Assembly (NCBI RefSeq): GCF_000151315.2
Contig: NW_011887298.1
Coordinates: 309,417-373,416, forward strand
Length of the DNA stretch: 64,000 nucleotides
Reading direction: 5' to 3'
DNA from: Capsaspora owczarzaki ATCC 30864
Lineage: Eukaryota; Opisthokonta; Filasterea
The position numbers and the translations under genes were made by a program. The notes beneath the pieces are model-generated. The model saw nothing but the letters and a program-made list of their open reading frames with translations. It ran no database searches and had not been told where the DNA came from. Shown in pieces: positions 21,572-32,787 of this stretch (position 1 is its first letter; each line of letters starts with the position of its first letter).

Positions 21572-23754
21572 AACCTGTTCCCGCGACGACTGGGGATCGC
21601 ACATGGCTCGAATGGGGCTGCACCGTCGACCCCGTGTCTTCGTTGCAGGTAGCAGCTGGCTGGCCGGCATGTCCGGCAGACCATCTTGTCGATAACAGTG
21701 TCCATTCCGACTTGAATTGGTCTGTCGCCCCTGAGCTCCGGGCGCGCATTGTCTCGCTGGCTCACCAAAAGCTGACCGTGAACACGTTTGATCTGCTGTT
21801 GCTTACTTCCAATGTGAGGCAGTTTACCTTGGGCTGCCACTCGCGCGAATCGCTCCAGCAGTTGCTTTCCAGGTTTGCCGCGCAGTCAGCTCCTCCACCG
21901 TCCTTCCCTGGCAGTGCTCCCAATTCTGATCTCGTAAAGCAGCGCGCAGCCATGTCGATGCGCATCACTGCAATTTTGGAAGACTTGCTCGCACCGTCCG
22001 ACCGCACCGCCACAACACTACTCCCCGTTCCCGCTCGCTTGACCAAAGCCGCTCCACGCAACAGCCTTTGTTACGCACTGTCATTGTACTTTTGCTTTTT
22101 GAACAAATCCGTGGGTCTGCCATCTGTTGCCGCTCTTTGGCGAGAGTTTCTTCATGCCATCCGTCGACACTGGGAGAAGCTGCAAGTCCTACCACGCGTC
22201 TTCACAGAGCCAACTGCTGATTCTCATACTACATCACACGCCGAGCCCGACATGTCCGCATGTCTGTTGTACCAAAAGCTTCAAATGCTCAACCTGTGCA
22301 TCACGAGCAAGCTGCGCATGGACCGACTTCGGCACCAGGCATCCGCTTCCTCATCCGTCACCCCGCTTCCCGTTGGCTCATCCAGCAAAAGCCATGCCAA
22401 TGGCGAGGATGACGACGGAGATGATGAAGACGAGTTCTTCCTTGCACCCGAAACAGAGGACGATCGTGCAGCTGCGTCGTCCGCCCAACAACAACAACGA
22501 CTGGGTGTTCTTCGCGAGACGCCCTTATTGATGATGGACACGCACCAGCCAATCTGTGTGCCTCTTACACAGGAGCCCGCACCAATGACGGAGGACATGG
22601 TGTACGAGCAGCAGCAGATTTTGATCAAGTTGGGCGAGAGCGAAGAAGGCGCTCGCATTCGAGTTCGCATGCAGGCATCCTCGTTGCTGTCTGACATGGA
22701 AGCGTTCAAAGCTGCCAATCCCGGGTGCCGTCTTGAGGACTTTGTGCGCTGGCATTCGCCGCGGGACTGGATTTTGCCAGACGCGCCCACCAGCAATCCA
22801 AGTCCAGTTGAAGAAGATGTCAACGGTTCTCTGGGCCACCTGAGTCAGCGCTTTCAGCAACCAGGGAACACTTGGGTGGAAGTGTGGGAGGGAGCGCGGT
22901 CTGTGCCCGTCGCCAAGCAGCGGTCACTGTTTGATTTCACCAAGGAGGCGGAAAAGGTGCTGCACTTCCTCGAAAACCTTCCTCCGGCGACCCTGTTGAC
23001 ACAACTTCTTCCCTGCGTGCTCGATGCGGCATTGGCCACGTTTGACGAGTCGTCGCCGGTTTCGAAATGGCCCTCCTGCGCCCCTGTCATCCGCGACCTG
23101 GAGTTTGCCAGCAGCATTCTTTCCAAAGATCTTGCAGCTGCATTTGCCGCTGCCATGTCCGGACAAACGGCAAATTCGGCCCCGACAGGCCTGATCTCTG
23201 CAGCCGTTGAATCGTTGACGAACTTGACTCCAACCACCTCGCTTTACGGTTCCAACCTGTCTGGCGGGAGTGGGGGTATGCTTCACATGCTTGCCTTTTC
23301 CGCGCATCCAACGCTCGACACCAAGCTACATCAGGTTCTTGGTGCGATGGCGCGAGTGGAGCTGACTGTTGCGACCGCCATGTCCTTGCAGCAAAAGCTC
23401 TCGGCAGCTCCGGACTTGGCCAACGCCCTGACCAGCGGACACGAGCTTGTCTTGAACGACGCGCACCGAGCGCTTGTCATGCAGCTTCTCGCCTCAAAGA
23501 ATCTTGGCTGGGATGTTCCCGCGGCCGCGGCCAACAAGAGCACGGCAAAGCCCGCGCACCACTCTGAAGCCTCCTCTACACCCGGCGAACCTCGCGGTCT
23601 GCGACCCACCACGCGCGAGTTTATTTTGCGAGCGTTTGCGCCACGACCTGGAACGCCAGGAGCGCGTTTTGCCGCACACCGGATGTACTGTCTGCAGGGA
23701 GAAGGCGAATTCCGCATTGCCGGAGCCTTCACCACCGACACTGTCTACCACTAA
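19935..23754 (+). CDS. RAB3GAP1: Rab3 GTPase-activating protein catalytic subunit
   Basis: Exons 19935-20371, 20465-20718, 20794-20872, 20993-21106 and 21216-23754 give 1140 codons (human 981). With RAB3GAP2 this protein acts on Rab3 and as an exchange factor for Rab18. After a low-complexity N-terminal 130 residues the family start appears as VFEISDFTTASHWER. Other conserved blocks are VIPLFVQVYEPWRKMYLG, RFTYVLSWW, LLYQKLQMLN, VPLTQEPAPMTEDMVYEQQ, DMEAFKAANPGCRLEDFVRWHSP (split in the exon), LFDFTKEAEKVLHFL, and the C-terminus FRIAGAFTTDT, which is near-identical to the animal end. A GCT repeat near 21540 encodes an Ala tract inside the N-terminal domain. The partner RAB3GAP2 is not in this window. 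Confidence 0.95.
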
Positions 23755-24018
23755 ACTGCGTTTGAAATGCGCGATGCGGCTGACTGACATTCACGCATGC
23801 AGACATTTACGGTGTGCCCTTTAGTGGTTGCTTTGCTTCACTTTGGCCTGCATTGTACCGTACCTCTTTGAACCTGCACAGTATTTTTTGTACATGCACA
23901 TGAAAGCTGGGTTTTCCCCTCCTTGCTTGTTGACCTCCATCCCCTTTCCCCACCTATTTTTGTAGTCTGCCATTGTGTCGCCAGTCCCGGTACGACTGCC
24001 TTTTTCATTCTAACTCTG
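23755..24018. other. Intergenic region, RAB3GAP1 to ITFG1
   Basis: 264 bp with pyrimidine-rich stretches near 23910-23960 close to the ITFG1 start. No recognisable elements. Confidence 0.4.
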
Positions 24019-26801
24019 ATGAGGTGGCTCTTCGCAGCGTTGGTCGCGTTTGTGGCGTTGCAGCTACTGTTGCCGTTGATTCAGCCGATGCATCCGCGTG
24101 CGTTTGCAGGTGGCATCATTGCAGCGCACGCAGCCAGCAACGACAATCACATCGATGAGACTGACGCGGCAATGGTGGCGGCGGGTACGACTGGCGGTGG
24201 TCTGGCTGGTGACGCACTGCTCGTGGCGCAAGGCGACGTGGACGGCGACCTCTCGTCCGACGCCTGGTACTTGACGCCGTCGACTGGCGGGAACCTGTCG
24301 ATCGCCATGTGGAATGCCAAGACGGGCGCGTTTGGCGCTCCGACAGTCAGCTGGGCCAACATTGACGTCTGGCAGGCAGTCAACCGAGCGCTGGCGACCA
24401 GACTGCTGCTGCCAGTCAAGGACCAAGCACCGACGACGGATGGCACTGCTGACACTGACCAGCAGCCAACTGGCAATGGCACAGACCCCCGACGGAGGCG
24501 CGATGATGACGGATCCACGGATCCACCGTTGCCGTACACGAGCGCGGCGATGACGGGCGTCGTTCCTGCTGACGTCAATTTCGATGGTAGGCCAGCAACC
24601 TTTGAAGCAGCGTTTTGCGATATATATGTGTGTGTGTGTTTGCGTGTGTCATCGGCACTTTGTTGAACTCGAGCCGAGGTGCGCTTTTTGGGCTGATTTC
24701 TGATTTCACCTTTGATTTGGAATCCGCTGCCAACAACTTGCCATTAGGAATCACCGATGCTGCAATCACCTTCACCTTCACGGGTAGCGACAATGTCGAG
24801 TACCATTCTGTCGTTGTGATGAGGGGCAATGGCCGCTCGCTCGAGATGCCAGCTTCGGCGCCAGCAGCATATGCCAACAACTCGCTCATTTTGTCTCTGG
24901 TGGCTCCGAGCATCTTTGATTGCTCTGGCGATATGGTGCCAGATGTCTTTGGCGTGTCAGCAACGACTCTGCGCTATACGTGCTGGGCCAACGCACGAAC
25001 TGGCCAGTTTGAGCACGCCACAGGCTCGGACTTTCACGGGATGGGTTTGAACACAACCGTGCCACTCGTGATTCAACGAAATCAAGAGGAAGACCCTTCT
25101 GCATGGACTCTTTTGCCTCCGACGTTTGCCGTTGCCGATGTCAGCGGCGATCTCATGGCTGACATTTTGATTGCCGAGGCCATGTTCCGCACAAGCGACC
25201 AAGCCTGGCGTGGGCGACTGCTAGTCGCGCAAAATGTTGGCCGTGGAGCGTATCGTGTGCACCAGTTGTTGGATTTGCCAGTCGGAACTGGTCACATAAC
25301 GTTTGTGGACGTCGATACGGATGGGCGCATTGACATGCTCTTCCCGAAGTGCAACCCGCCCGAATCGTGTGCCAGCTCAAGTGAGATTGTTGTTGCTCGA
25401 AACGCCAATCTGCCCAAGACGGGCCAGTTGTATGGCTTTGATTTGAGCTCGGACAATGTGGCTGGCCATACTTGGACCACAGCGGCGTTTGCGGCAACGT
25501 CAGGCATTTGTCCTTCATGTACCTTTCTACCGTATGCTGTCGTCCATTCACACAACGTCCGTTTGGACGTTCAGCCCAGGCTTCGCGTCGGCGATCTGAA
25601 CTTGGACGGGTTTGTCGATGTGCTCGTAGCCGTGCGGAATCCTACACAAAACCGGGATTCAGCTGTTCTCTTGGTCAATTCCTACATGCACACTTTCTCC
25701 CCATCCTCTTTGGTTGCGGCCTCAAGCCTCTCAGCGGACGACCGTATTCTTGCATGTGCTTTTATGGACCTTGGCTCCAATGCTAACCTAGACATGGTGG
25801 TCTCCAGTGTCTCTCTGACTTCTCAAAACCATCGTATCACGCCCGTTGTGTCTGGGCGCCCCGACGATGTCTATCTGCTGTCAGTGTATATTTCGAACGG
25901 CGTGTGTCCTGATAGCTCGTGTGACGGCAAACTCATTCCTGATGCCAAGGTAGGAGGCAAACTTGTCTCGCATGCCGGTTACTTTGCTTTCTGTGTGTTG
26001 CTCACATTTCTTTGTGGCGTTTTGCCGCCATTGCACCACCAGCCGTACGGAATTTCCACTTATGGCCCATCTGTTTTGTGTACGTTTGCCGATGAGTCGG
26101 GCGACGCTCGAAGTCTGCATAGCGTCCAGCTTTCGCAAAACGGGTTTCAGGCGCTCGACTTGCCGTTTGTCCTGATTGGACTTGGCCGCACTACCAGCTA
26201 TGTTGACACGCTTGATGTCGGTGTCGCATACACTATTGGCGGGGTAAGCGTTCATCCATCCAATATTGTCAAGGACTGCTATATTGTAGTCTTTGGGTAT
26301 CTCGTTTTGCTCATCATCGTGTCTCGTTTTGCTCATCGCGTCTCGCTTATGATATGCAGGCCGCTCCAACTCGTCAGTGGCCTTCCTTGATACCCAATTC
26401 ACAAGTGGTGATTTTCCCATCACCTTTGGACAGTCCAGACAGGTAAAGGAAAAAAAAAGCTCGCTCAGAAGCTTTTGCTTGTGTGTTGGTTGGCGCTCAT
26501 TTCAGTGCCGGAGTGCGTCTGCAGTTGGATCATGGAGCTGTATCTATCTCCCGGAGAAACAATGCTATGGACTGGTGTATCCCTCATCTGCACTTGTGTC
26601 GCATTGGCGGTCGTCATTTGGGGGTTGCGGTACCGTGAAAAGGTGAGGCCAACTGACAGATTGTGGGGGTTTTTTTTTGCTTTTTTGAGTCGACTATTCT
26701 TGCTTGAATGTTCACTGACCAATGTTGGATGCGGGCTACAGCGTCAAGATGAGGTCGAAAAACGACGAACCGCCCATTTATTCCATTTTGGCGATTCTTA
26801 A
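24019..26801 (+). CDS. ITFG1: ITFG1/TIP-like FG-GAP repeat type I membrane protein
   Basis: Exons 24019-24586, 24748-25949, 26043-26243, 26360-26442, 26525-26642 and 26742-26801 give 743 codons (human 612). The N-terminus MRWLFAALVAFVALQLLLPLI is a signal peptide or anchor. FG-GAP/calcium-binding loops recur: DVDGDLSSD, DCSGDMVPD, DVSGDLMAD, DVDTDGRID, DLNLDGFVD. The C-terminal part matches the family: IPNSQVVIFPSP, then a membrane segment (GVSLICTCVALAVVIWGL), a basic stop-transfer (RYREK) and the short cytoplasmic tail ending HLFHFGDS (animal HRFHFDAM). The acceptor of exon 5 was chosen at 26525 because it alone restores the membrane segment. Human TIP is described as a secreted or surface T-cell modulator; the role in a unicell is unknown. 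Confidence 0.92.
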
Positions 26802-26804
26802 CCA

Positions 26805-27010
26805 ACTCCTATCAGGCCCATTTTACTAGTTTTCTCGATTTTGGTTTCTATCTGCACTTGTATTTTCCTTTCAATGAACAAACAATTTGAACACGAGTCT
26901 GCCAATCAAAACCACGAAAGCAACGACGACACCGCCGTCGTCCTACATTTTGCGCAGTTCGTCGGCAGGAATCAAATCCCAGCTGAATGGATGCACAGCA
27001 ACAGAATCCC
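26805..27010 (-). repeat. LRR-gene terminal exon and 3' UTR segment (copy A, resident copy)
   Basis: This segment contains the last exon (26943-26982) and the 3' UTR sequence of the LRR gene, and is repeated in two pieces at 13325-13450 and 13519-13625. On the plus strand it begins only three bases after the ITFG1 stop, so it also serves as the ITFG1 3' UTR. No AATAAA is present on the plus strand between 26802 and 26942. Confidence 0.8.
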
Positions 27011-30000
27011 ATCAGCTTCAAAGGAGAATGCCAACCACAACAACCATAACATCAACAAATCCGACAGTGTCTCACTTACTCGCTTGATTCAAGTCGCAGG
27101 CGACCACCGCTGGCAAGCTCAGCCTGTCGCAGTGCCGTCCAGCCTTGAACCCGAATCCAGGAGGGGTCACAAATGTTGCTCAAGCTAGCAAACCATAACC
27201 TCCAGAGTTAGCAATTGCCGGAATCGGTCGCACGTTCCCTTGCACAGAGCAGCTCGCACTTACATCAGCACACGCAAGGACTTGTTGCAACGGATGGCCG
27301 CTGCAATAGCGATCGCACCTGCATCTTCCACGCGGTTGTCGCCCATGCTGTCATGCAAGATCATTCTTGTGGGGTGAGGACCAAGGAATCAACGGACTGC
27401 ACGCTTTCCTCAACCTCAGTATCGCTTCGCATACAACAACTTGACCAGACCAGTGTTCACCCTGAGCGCTTCTGCAATCGCGATCGCGCCTTCATCGTCA
27501 ATGTTGTTGTCGGAAAGCCTGTCGCCCAACCAAAATCAATCGTCAGTAAAACCTGCACATTGTTCAGTTAACTCTACCAAAAAGCAGAAAGCCTTGCCAC
27601 AGCTCTCCCAGCGTGTTGTTCACTTTGAGCGCCTCAGCAAGGGCCTTGGCTCCCTCCGCTTCGATACCGTTTTGGTACAAACTGTGTCCTTAAAATGAGT
27701 CAAAACTGAAACGCGCTCTTCCAGTCCACACGCCACAAAGCACACTCACTCGAGCTTCGTCACGTTCTTGTTCACTTTGAGCGCAGCCGCAACGGTCAGC
27801 GCACCTTCATTGCCAATGCGCATCTGACTCAGTCTGTATGTCGGTGTTCAAAGCAAACAAAAAAACCGACGACTCGCAGTACTGAGGAAGACTTTCGTGA
27901 CATGCGTCACCAGCAGAAGTTTTCATCTTACGAAACACAGCCAGGTTGGCCAGTGCCAGGGTTGTCTCCATTCTTAATCAGGTCGTAAATGAACTGCTGC
28001 TCAGGAGTCAAGGCTTCATAGAAAGCACCTGCCCCGAAATCGGAGCGTCGGAAGGTAAGCCAATCGTGCATCGCGCTTGGTTGATGACATGGTGGCACTT
28101 ACGTTGATCATCGGAGCGCCAGACAAACGAAAAGACGTAGTTGCCGAGCGAGCGTGCCGTCCGCCGGAATCGCGTCAGTGCCTCAGCAAACACCGAGCCG
28201 AGTGGCTCGTGAGTTGGAGGTGCAGTAGCAGCAAGGGAGGTGTGTTCGGGGTTCCTCAGCATCTTGTGGTCAGAGCTGCCAAAAGAAGCAAGTCGATTGC
28301 CGATTGGAAGCGCCGGCGGTGAGGTAAGTGCTTGGGGTTGAGCAGCAAAATTCCAATGTCGGACAAGACTTTTCCACCTGTTGGAGCCACTAGAAGCGCA
28401 AGAAGGAGACGTGTGAGGACAACCACTCCTCGCAACAACCGGCACCGACATGGGTCTGAGTATAATACCGATCAGGCACAAACCACAACCGCTTGTCTCC
28501 AATCGGCCGGGCAATAAACGCCTTCAGCACCTCCTCGCTGAGCGGGTTTTCCTCCAGGCTGCAATAATTTCAAAAGATGAGTGTTGGCTTATTGGGATCA
28601 AACAGCAGTGAAACTTGATCCACACTCACTTCAAACACCACAGCTTTTGGTGAACTCTCAGAGCGTCCAACAGGCCGGAGACACCCTCTTCCGTGATGTG
28701 GTTCTGGTCCAAGCTGCGATTCAATCACACGATGGGATCCAATGTCGCACGAGGAATGTCATCCAGTCAGAACAGAAACAAACGGAAAATAGGACAGGAT
28801 TATCAACAAGAGCCAAAGCATACCTCATGATGGACAGCGTCGTGAGGTTGATTTTCAGAGCCTCCGCAAGAGCAATTGCGCCCGAATCACCAATCTCGGC
28901 ATCATTCAGTCTATACGTGTAGTTTGTGTAAGTGGCGATCTCGCCCACATCAACCTACAAACGGTGAACGATATCGTACTCGATGCGCCAAAGAGCCGTG
29001 TTTTCTTTCAGACCCTCAGCAATGGCGGCAGCGCCCAAGTCGCCAAGCGGGTTTCCCGACAAACTAAGTGATGATGAGTTGAAAATCAGCGTCGCAGGCC
29101 TAGCTCCAGCTGCAATCTGCGCACTATCCCTTAGCTTACTTCAGGAGGTGGGGCACTTTCAAATGACGCAGAGCTTGTCCAATCGCTTGCGCACCTACAT
29201 GCCCAATCTGGTTGTCGATCAAACTATCAGAGGAAGGATGGCGTGAGCAAACAATTGAGAACAGCAAGAATTCACAGATACTCGAATCAACAACAGCACG
29301 AAACTTGCCGGATTTCAGTCAGAGAAGTGGTCGTCTGAAGGATTGTGGCGACCGAGAGTGCAAGCGTGTCGTCAATGTTCATGTTGGTCATGCTGGTTCG
29401 TGTACAATACAGCACATGTTTTGAGTATCGTCAGTGAAGGACGAAGAATGACAATGCAAGCGAAAATCCAAAATCTCAACGATATCCGCTCCATAATTTT
29501 CATGCTGTACTCCAATTCGGTGAGAGTCTTGTTCACTCCAATGGCCTCAGCCAGGCTGGCCAGGCCAGTGGCAGTGAAGCGAGTGCCCATGAGACTGAAA
29601 CGACAAACAAAGCACAAAAAGTCGTGAGAACAACACAGCGCGATAATATCGACGCGCACAACAACCACAGTCACGCAGTAGGACACGAACTCGAGCTTGG
29701 TTCGGGTCGTGTTGACTTTGAGACCTTCGGCAAACACACGAGCAGTGGCGTCGTCAAACACTCTCAGTCGGGGTCTGAGACACCATTCACATAGTTTGCA
29801 GCTCGTTGAGTGCCAGCCATCAACAACAGTTGCACTTTCCCAACGACCATGAGCACCAAAACGAGGTCGTACGCAAATGTATCGCCTGCTTCCATGAGGC
29901 TCTCAAGCAGCTTGCGTTGCACCGGCGTCAGGTTCTGTCGCACATCTACATGTTTGGAGATCACAAAAAGTAAGTCGACGGCGTGCAATACGAGAATCGA

Positions 30001-32085
30001 GCCCCTTGGTGTCTGTGTGCTCGCACCTTCAGGAATCAGGGGCGACAACTCGGGGCGAAGAGGCGGGTAAATGGTCGCAGGATCTCGTTGCACGTCAATG
30101 AAGAAGCTGATGTCTCCGGCGTTCGGTGAGTGAAAGTGAGATTTCAATATTCGCTTCTGCGCAAAAGGCTGGCCTCACCGATGACCGAATTTTGTTTTCG
30201 CCTCTTGTTCGGAAATGCCAATGATATTGTATGACAGCCTAGAACAGTGTCAGCGCAGCGAAACAAGACGTCCAAAGAGAGCGATGGTCAAGAACAAGGA
30301 GCAAGCACTTGCTTACTCAATATACTTGAGTTCGTTGGATGGAACATTCTCCAGAGCCTTTGAGAAGGCGCGCGCCCCGACTTCAGTGATCTTGTTCTTG
30401 TTCAATCTACAATTGTCACGCGTTAGGGAAGTTTCAACGGTAGGTACCACAGCAAAACCGTCGAACCACTCACTTCAGGCTTGTGAGTGACTTGTTGTGT
30501 TTGAACATATCAGCCAAGGCGATCGCTCCTGCGTCACCAATCTCGTTTTCAGACAAACTGCCGCGATTGTTAGCTCAAAACTAAAAGTCGAGAAACAGCA
30601 AGCCGAGATGTCCAAAAACACCCACACCAGCTCCTTAAGTGCCTTGTTTTGTTTGAGTAAATCAGCCAGGACGATCACTCCTGCGTCACTAATCTCGTTT
30701 TGAAGCAAACTGCCACAATTGTCAGCCCACATCGATTGATAGAAATACAACCAAACATTGCTTGGAAACATGTCACTGCCAAACACTCACATCAAAGATT
30801 TAAGCGTTGGGTGACCACGCAACGCATGGACGAGCGAGATTGTACCGTCGTCCCCAATAGCATTGCAACCAAGGCTGCACAAGAGAGCGATATATTGATT
30901 ATTGATGAGTAATTGGCCTTCGATTACAACGTGTCGTGTCTACTTGCGAAACCTTACTCCAAAAAAGTCAACGTCTTGTTCAGTTTGAGGGCTTCGGCGA
31001 TGGCTTGCACGCCTGCTACACCAAATTCATTGCGTGGCAAACTATCCGTTTTGGTTGCTCTTGATGAGTTTCTGTGTTGCAACCGCCTTCTCGGCCATCC
31101 GGAGGTTTCTTACAAGAGTTGAACGTAGCTGGTCCTGACTTTCAGCATGTCGGCAATCGCACGAGCACTATCGACATCCAGGGCGTTGTCGTTTAGACTA
31201 TCGATACATGCAAGGGGAATGAGTGTATGCTTGGTTTTGGCAAGTGCAACGATCAAGCGAATCGATGAAACTCACCTAAGATCAGTCACGGCTTCAAGGT
31301 CCTTGAGCACCTCCATAAGCTGGACCACTCCAGCGGTTCCCAAATTGTTGTCACCCAGACTGTCGGGTATTGTATGAGTTTGTGTGAGTGATGCGGCACA
31401 ACGTGCAGTTCGCTAGTACGACTCACTGGACACTCGTGATCTCTGGGTTGTGCCACAGCGCTTGGATGATGACGGGCATGTCCTCATCAACAATGTGGCG
31501 TCTAGGAAGACTGTTTCAATGATCAGTGAGCAGAACTGAGTGCTTCCGGCGTGTCGGTCGGTTGATGCTGACAGTGAGTGAATTGGTTACGAGAGCTGGG
31601 TTTCGTCGTTTTTGACTTTCTCGAGCCACTTGAGGTGCCTCTTGTTCATTCTGTTGCGAGCATGACAATCGTCACAAGGAGTTGGCGACGAGTGAGTGAA
31701 GTGTGAGCAAGCGGTCTCGAGACAACAGCGCATTTCATGTTGCGCTCCTCACTTCAAGCAACCAGTGCTTCCGTGGACTTGGGGCCTCTCGACAGGCTCC
31801 TGTGACATGGCTTGATTGATCTGCATCGAGAGAGGAGACAAGGGTGTTTGGGAGGGAAGGGCCCCAAGCACAAGAAGTCAGAACAAAAGTCAAACGACTG
31901 AGAAGCAGGCCAAAGGCGTAGCATCGCTCTGCAACTGCAACAACGATACGACCAAGCTTGCTCATCATCTTTTAATCCGCACTCACAGCCGCGGCTGCTG
32001 CTGCTGAAGGAGCAGAGACGACTTGTAGGTGCATTCCAGCTGCGGCTGCCGCTTGCTGAGCTGCTTCGAATACGCTCAGACTCAT
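26943..32085 (-). CDS. Ribonuclease-inhibitor-type LRR protein, one repeat per exon
   Basis: Thirty exons give an 884-codon frame. In transcript order: 31987-32085, 31753-31820, 31591-31650, 31427-31501, 31276-31359, 31114-31197, 30958-31041, 30791-30874, 30626-30709, 30474-30557, 30317-30406, 30186-30238, 30027-30113, 29873-29945, 29691-29774, 29511-29594, 29309-29392, 29140-29223, 28980-29063, 28824-28910, 28630-28713, 28469-28558, 28103-28389, 27932-28028, 27750-27833, 27598-27681, 27435-27518, 27264-27347, 27080-27184, 26943-26982. Sixteen are exactly 84 nt. Each encodes one 28-residue repeat of the type LxxNxIGDEGAxAIAEALKxNxTLxxL, and all LRR exons split codons at phase 2. Two non-LRR spacers (exons 12-14 and 22-24) end in LTPxQ...GD. 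There is no NACHT, kinase or membrane domain, so a scaffold role is inferred only from the fold. Donors at 29308 and 27597 are GC. Exon 12-13 junctions are the least certain; two separate genes remain possible. Confidence 0.8.
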
Positions 32086-32787
32086 TGGGTCGACCTTTGT
32101 ACTTCAACCAACAGCTCAACTGATCGGGGCTTCGGCAGGCAGATCTAGTTACTGCCGTTTGGCTTTGCGAGGTTTCTGTTTGTTGTTGTTTTCTCAGACA
32201 CTTTACCAAAAAAAACAAAGAGTGGCGGCGTCCTTTCCAAAACGAGGATTACAGTAGGACGATCTCTTTTTTGTCGTGTTTCTGTACTCTTTGCTCATTC
32301 TGTCTGTCTGGAAGACTGGTTGCTTGTGGTTGGTCTTGCTTTGTTTCGCAGTTCTCCTTCTGTTTTTGCTTTGCCAGTCTGTCTGTCTGTCTGCCTTCGT
32401 TTGTTGTCTGAATGTTCGCGTGTCTCTGTCGTCTGACCTTCAATTAACGTTTTTTAGTTTGGAACTCGAGCGTGCATCCATTCAACACGACAAAAGACAA
32501 TCATGACACAAACACATCAGCTACACTGAAAGAAATTGAAGGAAGTCCCGCAGCGTGTTGGCAATTTGGTCTGTTGCGAGAGGTGGACAACGACGCGAGT
32601 TTGTACTGGGTTGGTGAACAGGTGAGGTTGGATGGAGTTGCGCTGAATTTCGACACGAAATGCTCGGGACACAAAATGAAGAAAATGACACAGACAAGGA
32701 ACGAGAAAGTGCAATCCAGCCGAATAAAGTCAAATTCACGTCAAGGGAGTTCATCAAACGAAAAAGAGAAGAGCATTTGCTGCCTGA
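32086..32787. other. Intergenic region between the LRR gene and the BAR-SH3 gene
   Basis: 702 bp, transcribed neighbours both on the minus strand. It must include the LRR promoter and the BAR-SH3 terminator region. On the plus strand it is T/C-rich with a (TCTG)n tract near 32380-32395. No gene is supported. Confidence 0.45.

Noticed and set aside
28103-28389. Alternative frame in LRR exon 23 (APTGGKVLSDIGILLLNP...) read as the real product
   Set aside because: It looks helical, but the downstream junction to AFYEALTPEQQ and total frame continuity favour the frame used; the alternative meets a stop before the next donor.
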